A stretch of 64,000 bases of DNA from Nostoc linckia z4. GTDB lineage: Bacteria > Cyanobacteriota > Cyanobacteriia > Cyanobacteriales > Nostocaceae. Both the position numbers and the translations under genes were made by a program. A model generated the notes under the pieces. That model had not been told where the DNA came from, made no database searches, and worked only from the letters and a program-made list of their open reading frames with translations. Below, piece by piece: positions 16,107 to 24,693 of the stretch; position 1 is the first letter of the stretch, and each line of letters begins with the position of its first letter. Location of the stretch: contig NZ_LAHA01000047.1 in assembly GCF_002608075.1 (NCBI RefSeq), positions 1 to 64,000 of the forward strand, in the 5' to 3' direction.

Positions 16107-16709
16107 TTAGGCCGCGGTGATAGAACCCATTGCGATGTTGATCAATGAGTCCGCGTATGCGAAAGGGTCAACACCTGGCATTTGTGCAGATTCTTTGATT
16201 TTGGCTTTTAGTTCATCTGGTAGCAGGTCTGGGTTCTGAATGAAATGTTGAGCTAATACATTCTCAGCTATTAGAGTCCCAGCCGCTTTGTTTTGGGCGC
16301 TGTTAACTATGGCTGCTACATCATCTTGCGGTGAGGACTGCGATCGCTTTTGTTTGGGTGTGTAATTTGGTGTAGCGGCTATCTGTTGAGTTTCTGCTAC
16401 TGCCAGAGTAGTTGTAGTTGTGGTTTCTGGCTGCTCATCTTGTGGCCCGGATGGCGGCGGCACTGGGTAGCCTTCCATTCTGCTTGTCTGCTGGATGTGT
16501 TCATGCAAGCCATCCATGTGCGCCACCTGGTCGGCATACAAGTAAGCTTTACCCGATACCTTCCAAGTCTTTATTTGTAGATAGCGCATTCGAGCGTACA
16601 AAGGATCGCGCCCAATCCCATATTTTTCTTGTAATTCTAATATGGAAATTTTGAAATTTTCCGTGTCATTTTGTAGGGTATCTGGTTGGTTGTCTGCCAT
16701 ATCAAGCAA
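16107..16709 (-). CDS. Putative DNA-binding protein, first gene of the operon
   Basis: The 200-residue protein opens with a helix-turn-helix-like block (ILELQEKYGIGRDPLYARMRYLQI...YLYADQVAHMDGL, residues 23-72), similar to MerR/excisionase-like folds. A Pro/Thr/Gln-rich linker and a C-terminal helical part (ENVLAQHFIQNPDLLPDELKAKI) follow. The next gene begins only 11 bp downstream. TTGTCTGCC-type sites lie upstream near 16791. It may regulate or mark DNA for the HerA-like ATPase (inference). Confidence 0.6.
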   Translation of the reverse strand: MLDMADNQPDTLQNDTENFKISILELQEKYGIGRDPLYARMRYLQIKTWKVSGKAYLYADQVAHMDGLHEHIQQTSRMEGYPVPPPSGPQDEQPETTTTTTLAVAETQQIAATPNYTPKQKRSQSSPQDDVAAIVNSAQNKAAGTLIAENVLAQHFIQNPDLLPDELKAKIKESAQMPGVDPFAYADSLINIAMGSITAA

Positions 16710-16834
16710 GTGTATGGTTACGTTTACCTCTATTGTCGCCCATACAATCCGGCATACAGTCTGGTGAAATCACTGGTTGTATTGTAAAGTTTTGGCAGAC
16801 AAGTTAATGAGTTGACTCTGGGGTAATTACTGCC
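16710..16834. promoter_or_regulatory. Probable promoter region of the 16709 operon
   Basis: It holds the reverse-complement motif TTTGGCAGACAA (16791-16802), matching the paired TTGTCTGCC sites at 7551-7593, plus CCGGCATACAGTCTGG (16749-16764), which is similar in part. A common repressor of the two loci is possible. Confidence 0.35.
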
Positions 16835-17041
16835 TTAGTCATCTGTATAAATTTCGTATTTCCACTCAGCGCACTCTAAATCAACTGAAAATGCCATATC
16901 TTGTACCTCCTGACTGAGTTGCTTTACCTTCTCTGACTTTGCATCATACTGCTGCAAGCAATCTTCAACCTCTTCAAATAATGTCTTAAGTTCTGGATTG
17001 CCAGGGTCTTTTAAATACTGTATAACTTTTGGCTTACTTTT
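16835..17041 (-). pseudogene. Open frame without start, probable gene remnant
   Basis: The minus strand is open between an in-frame TAG (17042-17044) and the stop at 16835. The peptide PKVIQYLKDPGNPELKTLF, then EEVEDCLQQYDAKSEKVKQL and MAFSVDLECAEWKYEIYTDD looks like genuine charged protein. There is no ATG before a late Met in QDMAFS, so the 5' end seems lost. The family is not recognised. Confidence 0.4.
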
Positions 17042-17254
17042 CTATAACTTTGGTGAGAGGGTTAAGTTTTAGAATTTATCATAATGATGTGTATATCTGA
17101 ATGATACAGCAGTTTTATTTTGCAGAAAGTACAAAGCTACGGCTTTTGAGATAGGAAACAGAAACTCTATATATTTGATTTTGAGTCTTGCACTTTGTAC
17201 GTCGATTACTCGCAAACTGCTGGATTTCAAATATGTTCAAAATGGAGTAGAATT

Positions 17255-17437
17255 ATGAACATTATTGGTTTTGAATCCATTGAATTGGCTGAGCTTACAG
17301 ATGAACAATCTGCAAGTATTTGTGGTGGAATAAATCCAATATGCAAAAGGAAAGATTTAACAATTGATCAATCGTTTAAATATGGGTGTAATGAAAGAAG
17401 ATTATCAGGATCAGGTCGTACTTTAAAATTTAAGTGA
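17255..17437 (+). CDS. Double-glycine leader peptide (bacteriocin-like precursor)
   Basis: With the ATG at 17255 the product has 60 residues. The leader FESIELAELTDEQSASICGG fits the double-glycine type, with ELTDEQ and GG at residues 24-25. Cleavage would release a 35-residue basic peptide starting INPICKRKD and holding two cysteines. Such leaders are cut by the C39 peptidase domain of ABC exporters and secreted through HlyD/TolC partners. HlyD- and TolC-like genes lie 5-7 kb away, but no C39 transporter is visible. A longer start at 17195 would mask the leader. Confidence 0.7.
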   Translation: MNIIGFESIELAELTDEQSASICGGINPICKRKDLTIDQSFKYGCNERRLSGSGRTLKFK

Positions 17438-17786
17438 AAAAAGCTGAAATCTTCTTTCTATGCATTATTTAAAGATGACTCGGAAGACACTTAGTAGAGC
17501 TTTGCGTAAGTTCATGACGAATATAGAGTAGCAAACCACTCCAGGCGTAGAGAACGCAGAGGTTTGAAGAGTAGCATTTTTTTTCGCTACGAATTTGTGA
17601 AATGCTGTACTTAGCTCGATGTTTATTTCATTTTTTAATAAAAAATGGCTATTTGGCGTAGATATAGCGTACCTGACACTAGGGGCAAAATAGTACAAAT
17701 TTACCTAAAACAGAGGTTTGTAGTATGCCAATGACTATATAACAGGTAATTAGAACACACATTATCAATAAGGGTTAAATTTTTTT

Positions 17787-18320
17787 ATGTCTGATGGGAA
17801 TTTAACACCCTCTGAATATGCCAAAATTCTTCGTGAAATGATACACTACGGCCATGTGGATGAGCGCAATCACTTAATTACCCCCTCTGAATATGCCAAA
17901 ATTCTTCGTGAAATGATACGCAACGAGAATGATTTAACAAGTCATCGTTTGGGGTGGATGTCTACTTTCAATGCTTTTTTGTTCGGTATTGTAACCTTTG
18001 TGTGGACACAGAATAATCGCACAGGAATTATTTTTGATAATCACACAGGAATTATTGTTGGTACTTGTATTGCAGGTTTTTTAATCGATTTTTCAATTTT
18101 ACTTTCACTTTTTGCATCCGAACAAGCAAGACGCCACTTAGATAAATTATGGAGAAAGAAAAAAATACCAGAAGACGAAATACCACCTATTTGGGGTGCA
18201 AAGGCAACAAAATGGGGGAAATACTGCTTATTGATGCCGTGGGTTATAATGCCTGTTGTTTTTATATTTTGTTGGGTAATATTATTTTTTTTGGCGTTGC
18301 TGAATAAAGGGATGAATTGA
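17787..18320 (+). CDS. Small membrane protein with duplicated N-terminus
   Basis: The 177-residue protein has about three membrane helices (residues 58-76, 86-108, 147-172). TPSEYAKILREMI occurs twice (residues 7-19 and 32-44), and the DNA is an almost exact tandem duplication. The block NDLTSHRLGWMSTFNAFLFG followed by a second helix and SEQARRHL resembles a widespread small membrane protein type, whose role I do not know. The duplication looks recent because the nucleotide copies are still nearly identical. Confidence 0.7.
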   Translation: MSDGNLTPSEYAKILREMIHYGHVDERNHLITPSEYAKILREMIRNENDLTSHRLGWMSTFNAFLFGIVTFVWTQNNRTGIIFDNHTGIIVGTCIAGFLIDFSILLSLFASEQARRHLDKLWRKKKIPEDEIPPIWGAKATKWGKYCLLMPWVIMPVVFIFCWVILFFLALLNKGMN

Positions 18321-18642
18321 TTTATGCAGGTACAGTTTGATACCTCAAATAGTGGAGTAATAATTTGATTGAGTACCTCAGCATTTCTTCGGGCTTAGAA
18401 TAATACAAGGTCTTTCGATGAAGACGTGCAAGATAATGTTTAAAAGCAAAATCATACCTTCGCCTGAAAAACGCTCAAACTTATATACAGCAAGGTTTTT
18501 CAGACCATCTTGCATAAAATTACTTGTATCTCGGCTTAATACCCATTTGATACTCAATGGGTTTGAGGATGGGTTGAAAGCGTATGCAAAGACCGCTGGT
18601 TGCAATTGCCATCAGGCAGCTCTAAAGTAGCATTGCAATTTT
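18321..18642. other. Intergenic region
   Basis: This 322-bp gap lies between the convergent 17787 gene and parB. One 70-codon frame on the plus strand has no support. I see no hairpin with a T-run or other clear signal. Confidence 0.4.
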
Positions 18643-19611
18643 CTATTCAGTTTTGATTAATGCTTCTAACTGTGCTAGTACCTTCTCTATCTTTGCTTTT
18701 TTCTTCGGGTCATCCCACACTTTAGCTTTCTTGAAGCGTTGGAAGGTATCATCAACACGCTGTTTGATAGATACTGGTTCTGTTTGAGAAGGTGACTCTG
18801 ATTTCAACTGCTGCTCAATTTCTTGAATCTTACGCTTGATTTCGCTCAGTGACAGATTATAAGCGATCGCATCTTCTAAGAGTTCTTTGCGTGTCTTGTC
18901 ATCTTGAACTCGTGCGATCGCCTTTGCCTTGGTATACTCGATTTGTCCAGAACGCAGCACTTCCAGCACATTTTGGGGTAGATTGAGCAATGGCAGGCGA
19001 TTTTTGACAAATGACTGCCAACTCATTCGCCCCAAAGATGCAAATAACTCTTCAATTATCTTGGTTTGGGGTTGAGACATAACGTTATGTCTCACTTCGG
19101 AATTTTCATCATAGCGATCGCAAACGTTTCTCATGCGGTTGAGATGACTAATTACTTCATGGAGTACCATCTCTAGCCGCAACACTAACAATTCGAGGAT
19201 ACCTTCGGTTTCTTCTAGGGGGTTAAGGTCTTCGCGTTGCAGGTTTTCAACGAGGCGCACTTGGTATGTAGTCGCATCGTCCATTTCCCTAGAAATTATG
19301 GGAACCTCGGTTAATGCTGCCATTGATGCGGCTCTGTAGCGTCGTTCCCCTGCGACTAATTCATAATCGCCACCAGGGAGCGGACGCACTAACAAAGGTT
19401 CGAGAATACCCAGTTCTTTGATTGAGCGTGATAGTTCTTCGAGCTTTTGAGGGTCAAAGTAACGCCGGGGCTGAGATGGCGGCAGCTTAATTAAGTTGAT
19501 GGCAACCGTATTTGCTGAATTAGCAGTACTTTCAGTCTGGTTAAAGCTTTCACCCAGTAGGGCGGCTACACCTTTTAATTGACTGCTATAGGGTTGGTCT
19601 TTTTTGCTCAC
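18643..19611 (-). CDS. parB: ParB partition protein
   Basis: The 322-residue protein has the ParB N-terminal nuclease/CTPase-like domain: INLIKLPPSQPRRYFDPQKL, LEPLLVRPLPGG, VAGERRYRAA (box II) and VRLVENLQREDLNPLEE. A helix-turn-helix region follows (QSFVKNRLPLLNLP...VLRSGQIEYTKAKAIA) and then a helical C-terminus. ParB binds parS sites and loads around them, acting with ParA. The start codon overlaps the end of parA (ATGA), as usual for an operon. An insert around residues 140-190 separates the domains. Confidence 0.9.
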   Translation of the reverse strand: MSKKDQPYSSQLKGVAALLGESFNQTESTANSANTVAINLIKLPPSQPRRYFDPQKLEELSRSIKELGILEPLLVRPLPGGDYELVAGERRYRAASMAALTEVPIISREMDDATTYQVRLVENLQREDLNPLEETEGILELLVLRLEMVLHEVISHLNRMRNVCDRYDENSEVRHNVMSQPQTKIIEELFASLGRMSWQSFVKNRLPLLNLPQNVLEVLRSGQIEYTKAKAIARVQDDKTRKELLEDAIAYNLSLSEIKRKIQEIEQQLKSESPSQTEPVSIKQRVDDTFQRFKKAKVWDDPKKKAKIEKVLAQLEALIKTE

Positions 19612-20375
19612 TGTAGTTTTTCTAAACTAAGGGTGATTTTTTTTAGTACAGCGACGGCAGGATGTTTGGGATTATATAGTGCTAAAGGTAAGCGTGCCTC
19701 AGAAGCATCAGCAAAGGCAATAGATTTAGGAATAGGTTCAAAGACTGTCGCCAAGGGTGAAAGTTGTTCTGTAATAGCTTTCATGGTTCTGCTTTCTTGG
19801 GCGGTACGTGCATCATACATTGTGGGAATAAAGCCAGCAATTGTAAGTGCTTTATTAGCACCTTTGCGGAGTGTAGCTACAGTTCTTAATAGTAAGTCAG
19901 TTCCTTGAAAGGATTTGAACTGGCACTGAATGGGCACTAAGATATGGGTTGCTGCTACTAAGCTAATAACGCTGAGAATGCCTAAAGATGGCGGACAATC
20001 TATCAAAATAAAATCATACTTGTCCAAAATAGGGGCAAGTGCATTTTTTAGGCGCATTTCCCGCATCAAGGCGGCGACTAGTTCGAGTTCAGCAGCACTT
20101 AAGTTGATGTTCGCTGGCACTAAACCCATGCCGTGAATAGGTTCGGTGTGAATTGGTAATGGTTCTTCACCCACTACTGCTTCATAAACAGATTTGGCGT
20201 TAATGTCCGGTTCTAGCCCCATAAATGTCGTCAGTGACGCTTGGGGGTCTGTGTCTATGAGGAGAACGCGATTTTTCTTTTTTTGTGCGAGATGGTAGCC
20301 CAAGTTCATAGTTAAACTTGTCTTTCCCACTCCCCCTGATTGATTAAATAGCGCAATAATACGGGTTTTGCTCAC
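19608..20375 (-). CDS. parA: ParA partition ATPase
   Basis: A GTG start at 20375 gives 255 residues beginning (V/M)SKTRIIALFNQSGGVGKTSL, with the deviant Walker A NQSGGVGKT. An upstream ATG at 20552 would add 59 residues unlike the family, so the GTG is preferred. Other motifs are VLLIDTDPQAS (Walker A'/switch), FILIDCPPSLG (Walker B) and VPIQCQFKSFQG. ParA forms ATP-dependent patches on the nucleoid that move ParB-parS complexes. The palindrome at 20384-20399 lies just upstream. Confidence 0.9.
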   Translation of the reverse strand: MSKTRIIALFNQSGGVGKTSLTMNLGYHLAQKKKNRVLLIDTDPQASLTTFMGLEPDINAKSVYEAVVGEEPLPIHTEPIHGMGLVPANINLSAAELELVAALMREMRLKNALAPILDKYDFILIDCPPSLGILSVISLVAATHILVPIQCQFKSFQGTDLLLRTVATLRKGANKALTIAGFIPTMYDARTAQESRTMKAITEQLSPLATVFEPIPKSIAFADASEARLPLALYNPKHPAVAVLKKITLSLEKLQ

Positions 20376-20383
20376 GAGTGATA

Positions 20384-20399
20384 AATTACAGTTGTAATT
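20384..20399. promoter_or_regulatory. Palindrome upstream of parA (possible operator)
   Basis: AATTACAGTTGTAATT has perfect 7-bp arms (AATTACA/TGTAATT) around two bases, 9 bp before the GTG start of parA. Its place fits autoregulation by ParA or ParB or a parS site. I did not see clear further copies near parAB. Confidence 0.45.
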
Positions 20400-20594
20400 A
20401 AAAATGTCTCTAATACAGGCAGATTGTAGCTTTGGAATAAAGGTAATACAACTGGGAACAGTATATTTGTCACAAATTAAGGTTGCAAGGGCTGTAAGGT
20501 AGTTGTCAAGCTTCCTGGTCAGAAGGCCCGACAAAAGGCGATCGCAGTGCAATACTGGATCGCCTTTTTCCTCTAATAAAAATTGTTAGTTGAA

Positions 20595-20666
20595 AGCCTG
20601 AGTGATGCCTGTGGCAGTCTACGCCCACGCAGGGAGAGTCCACTCAAGCGTGGTACTGCCCCTTGA
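20595..20666 (+). pseudogene. TnpB/OrfB transposase C-terminal remnant (IS605/IS607 type)
   Basis: The frame reads SLSDACGSLRPRRESPLKRG and TAP, then stop. The piece NACG-like DACG followed by basic residues and a stop resembles the end of cyanobacterial TnpB proteins. Nothing of the RuvC or zinc domain remains upstream, which is replaced by HIP1-containing DNA. The call is by eye and only moderately sure. Confidence 0.45.
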
Positions 20667-20914
20667 AGTTGCCGCGTTATCAGCAGGATGCCTCAATGAG
20701 TCAGCGAGTGGAAAGCGGAAGATGGAAGAATCGTAGCTTGCTTCCCGTAGGGTACTCCTGGGTGTTACCCCACCCCGGTTTTCTAGACCGGTTGCCAACC
20801 ATTTAGCGGCATTTTCCTTGTTACCGGGGGATAGGCGAGAACGGAAGGACTTGAACCTTCACTCTTCAGTGTATTACGACATTGGGAGAGCGAACTTGCC
20901 AAAGCTTGGTGCTG
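20667..20914. other. Structured non-coding stretch after the TnpB remnant
   Basis: The stretch is GC-richer than its surroundings and has several local inverted repeats, for example CCGG-TTTTCTAGA-CCGG near 20777 and GGAAGG-ACTTGAA-CCTTC near 20843-20860. The right end and guide-RNA region of an IS605-type element would lie here. On the minus strand GAAGGTTCAAGTCCTTC has the form of a tRNA T-arm, but I could not build a full cloverleaf. Confidence 0.35.
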
Positions 20915-21799
20915 TTAAAATCCAACGATTCTGCCGTTTATACTTTTCCACATCCTAGCTAGAGCCATAGCAATAGGCTTAGTAACTTCGTCATCAGTCC
21001 AATACCCATTGTGTGAGAAAGGTGTCCAGTTCGTAAGGATGTTGCCAGAATTAACTTCTACATCTTCTTTAACAGCTGCTTTGTACTCTTCATTTATTGC
21101 CTTGATAGGAAATCCAAGAACATCGTCTCTGTCATAAAAGTTAATCCATTCACCTTCTAAGTTTGGATAATGGTTTGAAAGTTTAGGAGAAGGAATTGTG
21201 ATTGGTGTACCAAAATCTGTGTAACGTAGTCTCCACAAAGCAATTTGACTACCGAGTGTGTAATACAGTGCTAATGTTTCCCCTTGTTCTAAAGGAGTGT
21301 TGCCAACTTGTATCTGCATAATCTCGTTTTGCAGATCCCAAATATAGTTACTTGTTATAACTGAACCAAGACTATGCCCAATAATGCATAGTGGAGCTTT
21401 GCTACCAGCTTTTTGGGCTAATTCTTTTAAAGTCTCAGCAATCACTCGATGCACATTGTCGTATATATCTCTATGTTTAGGAGTAATTTGGTAGCCAATG
21501 CTGTCTGCGAGAGAATGAATAATAAAATCACGTAGACCCCAAGGATTGCTGAGTTTTTGAAGCTCTAGTCTTCTTGATAGCTCATCCTCAAGATCCTGAA
21601 GAATGGGGGCCCAGTATATTGCTTCAATTTCCAACTTTGAATCTATTTGTTGTTCATCTTCTCCTAACAATTTTGAAACCTGAGACTTCAGCTTTCGTGC
21701 TATGCCTCCAGCAAACTTCTCAGGATTATCTTTGTTTTTAAATTCAGGACTGGCTTTACCAATGCCATGTATAACAGCTACTGCAATTTTATTTAACAC
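20915..21799 (-). CDS. Alpha/beta-hydrolase, lipase-like
   Basis: The 294-residue protein has AVIHGIGKASP at the start (oxyanion-type HG, residues 10-14), the nucleophile elbow CIIGHSLGSVITS (Ser143) and likely acid and base partners in YDRDDVLGFP and FSHNGYWTDD. There is no signal peptide. It sits 57 bp downstream of the trypsin-endonuclease fusion on the same strand, so the two are probably co-transcribed. It could be a lipid- or ester-cleaving effector in a conflict system, but this is inference from context. Confidence 0.7.
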   Translation of the reverse strand: MLNKIAVAVIHGIGKASPEFKNKDNPEKFAGGIARKLKSQVSKLLGEDEQQIDSKLEIEAIYWAPILQDLEDELSRRLELQKLSNPWGLRDFIIHSLADSIGYQITPKHRDIYDNVHRVIAETLKELAQKAGSKAPLCIIGHSLGSVITSNYIWDLQNEIMQIQVGNTPLEQGETLALYYTLGSQIALWRLRYTDFGTPITIPSPKLSNHYPNLEGEWINFYDRDDVLGFPIKAINEEYKAAVKEDVEVNSGNILTNWTPFSHNGYWTDDEVTKPIAMALARMWKSINGRIVGF

Positions 21800-21856
21800 T
21801 GTAGTATTCCTTTGAATATTTCATCTTTAACTGTTAGCTACTTGGTAATTTAAGCA

Positions 21857-23971
21857 CTAGCTAAGACCCAATCGCCATTCAATCCTATCTGCCCAATCAG
21901 GAAAGTCAATCAGTGGATTACGGTTTCCTTGCTTTTCAAAGATAGCCATATTTCTGTGTTTTTCATACTCATTGGGTGGCTCATTTTCATGCCAGTTCAA
22001 TAAGGTTATAAGCCGATTCTCTTCCAACTCACTGCGGTTAATTTCTCCTGGATAACGCAGCAAAAAGTACAAGGTTGCACGGGCTACTGCCCCTTTGCCT
22101 GCTGAAGGCTCAAACTTCTTTTCTTCGCGCTTACCACATTTATCGCGGATGCGTTCTCCAAAATCTGGAAAGTCAAAAAATGGGACGTTACCACGAAAAC
22201 TGTTGCAATCTGGTTCGCAAGCAAAGAGATGATGCAAATCACCACGCATAGGTTCGCGCCTGGTAAACCAGGACTGGGGTACTACGTGTTCACAGTTAAA
22301 AGGCATACTTGCTTCTAACAAATCAAGTTGAGCTGCTCTGTGTTCCTCGTTTATGGCTGACTCTGTTGTGATGCTCTCTTGAAACCGTCTAATGAGTTCC
22401 TCAATTTGAAACGCCTCACGAATGAATTCTTCTGGCTCAAACTCGTTTCCAGAGTAAATACTTTGCAGCTTTAAATTTCCCGGTCGCAAATCAACAAATG
22501 GATACAAATGCGTGCTTGGCTTATACTCTAGGCAAGTAGTATGTGTCCTCTGAAGTAAGTTGCTCAAATTGTTGAAAAGCTTAGTCCGATTTAAAGAGTC
22601 AGGTAAATTACTGTAATATTCCTCTCGATTTTGTCTGTCTTGGCCTTCGTTGTAGTATTCTCTGCTACGCCCCCGCTCTAATTCTGATAGGGCTGCTTGA
22701 AGCTCTGGGTTTTCCTCAAGCGACCTAGTTTGACCATTTACTGACCGATTTCCGTTTACTGTAAAAATTCCATTATCTAATGGTTGTGTTCGATTACTGC
22801 TGATCTGCAAATCGTTAATACCATTAGGCAAAGTGAGTTGCCCTAGACGGACACTTACTTGCAAGGGGAGCGTCCAGGCAGCACTACCATCTGGATTTAT
22901 TGATGGTTGCTGTGTAGCAGTAAACATAGAAGGAGACTGAACAGAATTCCTTTCCAGCCGAGGTGGTGTATTAAATAGCTGCTCCCTCAAATGCTGTTGT
23001 GCCGAAGGAAGATTCTGTTGCCGAATATGCCTAACAATTCGGCTAATGCGTACACCTTCATTAGCTATCCAGTCTATCTTGTCTTCTCCTTGTTCAGGTC
23101 TCCAGAGAGTCCCATCCTTAGCAAGAATACGTCTTTGCCTATCTCGCCTGGGAACACCTGAATGGTGCAATGCTACTACCTCCCACTGGTCACTAAAGAC
23201 AGGAGAGCCAGATGAACCTGGTGCTGTGTCCGTTTCATAGTGCAAGAATTTCTCCAACAGATCGACTATTTGGTTCTCCCTTAACGCCAACTGCTTTGGT
23301 TCACCGTTGGGATGCTGGATAATGCTGGCATACTCACCCTTGAGAATTTTGCCCTCTTCCTCAATTAATGGGAGCCAACCAAAGGAGCTAAGTGTGTCAC
23401 CATTAACTGCACGCTCTGCAACCGCTACAAGGCTGTAATCAAGACCCTCATCCGTGAGGAAAAATACATCAGGTTGGAGATCAAAAATTACTGAAGGCAA
23501 CGACTGATTATCAATACTATTTTGATAGTTAAACTCCACTTGGCATCTAGTAGCTTGACCAACATCTGGTAGAACATGATTGTTGGTCAATAACAGCCTT
23601 GGCGACACCATAAACCCAGTTCCAAGGCTCCTGCGACCAGTCATACTGCGGAAACCAATATGACCAACTGAGCGTGCAACCAGCAGACCCTCTTCCAGAA
23701 AGCTAATACTCATCAAATCACTCTGGTTGATAATTCTTTCCAAAGTAGAAATGTCGGTTGTCCTGACGACAGTTGTCACACCTTCTGTAGAAGGAACTTC
23801 TATGTTTACAACATGACTAGCTAGCCGTCTTAAGCGTTTTTGAACTCGTTGTGGCTCATCTGCCTGTATCGGTGAGCCGGATGCAAGCTTGTGTTTGGTG
23901 TCTTCTCTAATCTCTGTACGCTCAGCGTACCTCTGCTCAGTTTCTTCAAGGAGCTTTTTAGGAATGACCAT
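21857..23971 (-). CDS. Trypsin-like protease fused to endonuclease I
   Basis: The 704-residue protein joins two catalytic units. After a basic helical N-terminus (1-80), residues 115-265 form a chymotrypsin-fold protease with LLTNNHVL (H132), LDYSLVAV (D178) and APGSSGSPV (S254). Residues 430-704 match the endonuclease I family: FNCEHVVPQSWF (E561/H562), GDLHHLFACEPDCNSFRGN, VARATLYFLLRYPGE and HENEPPNEYEKHRN followed by QGNRNPLIDFP. All expected catalytic residues are visible. No signal peptide is present, so it would act in the cytoplasm. A protease sensor releasing or activating a DNase is a plausible defence design (inference). Confidence 0.85.
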   Translation of the reverse strand: MVIPKKLLEETEQRYAERTEIREDTKHKLASGSPIQADEPQRVQKRLRRLASHVVNIEVPSTEGVTTVVRTTDISTLERIINQSDLMSISFLEEGLLVARSVGHIGFRSMTGRRSLGTGFMVSPRLLLTNNHVLPDVGQATRCQVEFNYQNSIDNQSLPSVIFDLQPDVFFLTDEGLDYSLVAVAERAVNGDTLSSFGWLPLIEEEGKILKGEYASIIQHPNGEPKQLALRENQIVDLLEKFLHYETDTAPGSSGSPVFSDQWEVVALHHSGVPRRDRQRRILAKDGTLWRPEQGEDKIDWIANEGVRISRIVRHIRQQNLPSAQQHLREQLFNTPPRLERNSVQSPSMFTATQQPSINPDGSAAWTLPLQVSVRLGQLTLPNGINDLQISSNRTQPLDNGIFTVNGNRSVNGQTRSLEENPELQAALSELERGRSREYYNEGQDRQNREEYYSNLPDSLNRTKLFNNLSNLLQRTHTTCLEYKPSTHLYPFVDLRPGNLKLQSIYSGNEFEPEEFIREAFQIEELIRRFQESITTESAINEEHRAAQLDLLEASMPFNCEHVVPQSWFTRREPMRGDLHHLFACEPDCNSFRGNVPFFDFPDFGERIRDKCGKREEKKFEPSAGKGAVARATLYFLLRYPGEINRSELEENRLITLLNWHENEPPNEYEKHRNMAIFEKQGNRNPLIDFPDWADRIEWRLGLS

Positions 23972-24504
23972 AAATCTAAAAGTAAAGTGCTGAAATTAAC
24001 CTACTATTCGCAAACTCATACCCAAGTTTCGCAGACATCATAAGAATTCTTCAATTTACACAGTCACTTGAAAATTTGACCTTCCTTAATTAAAAACAAT
24101 AATATATTCGAGTATCTTCAGTTTTTACAACACAACTGAAACTAGAACCATTAACTTTTTAAAAGTTTATCTAGCTGTTGAAAAAAGTATGAGTATGAAG
24201 CAAATTTAAACACCTATGCCATAAATATTTTGAGTTTCGAGGCAGTTAACCATTCAACTCAGGTGTTCCAGTCAGTATGTCCTTTATTTCTATATTTTTC
24301 CTCAGAGTAACTATTCTTTCTTGGTATAGATATGACTCTCTATCAATAGGCTGAAAATTTCCTTATGACCCTTATCATTACCAAAGGTTTCCAGAAAGTA
24401 AACTTTTCTGGACTCTCTCCAAGTAGGTCATCGCACCCCATCTGATTCTCAGCTTCTTAGAGTCAAAAGCGATCGCACTGGATCGCCTTTGTTCACCTAA
24501 ACAT
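23972..24504. other. Intergenic region
   Basis: The region is 533 bp of AT-rich DNA. It holds a hairpin at 24390-24412 (TCCAGAAAG / CTTTTCTGGA) and a HIP1 site near 24470 beside CTTCTTAGAGTC, a variant of the dispersed motif. The promoter of the trypsin-endonuclease operon should be at its left edge, but I see no confident box. Confidence 0.45.
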
Positions 24505-24627
24505 CTATTTCTTTGGCTGCGGTGGTGGCTGAAGGATATCACCTAACACTGGCAATAAATCCTCACTGATTTTAGGCGGTTCAATTTGCTCAAGCAGATT
24601 TTCTGATATTTGGGTTTGTTCCGCCAT
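24505..24627 (-). CDS. Small 40-residue protein, hypothetical
   Basis: The minus-strand frame MAEQTQISENLLEQIEPPKI, then SEDLLPVLGDILQPPPQPKK runs from an ATG at 24627 to TAG. The composition is protein-like: an acidic helix, then a proline-rich end. The ATG follows the dispersed CCTCTAAGAA motif on its own strand, not a Shine-Dalgarno sequence. It is codirectional with the 24694 gene, 66 bp downstream of that gene's stop. Confidence 0.4.
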   Translation of the reverse strand: MAEQTQISENLLEQIEPPKISEDLLPVLGDILQPPPQPKK

Positions 24628-24693
24628 ATTCTTAGAGGAAATTTAATAGGTGCGTGCAATCGCTTACTCCCTGGCTTACATTCTAGGTTTGTC

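Noticed and set aside
20831-20900. Possible tRNA gene (GAAGGTTCAAGTCCTTC looks like a T-arm)
   Set aside because: No matching acceptor, D-arm or anticodon loop with U33 could be built by hand.
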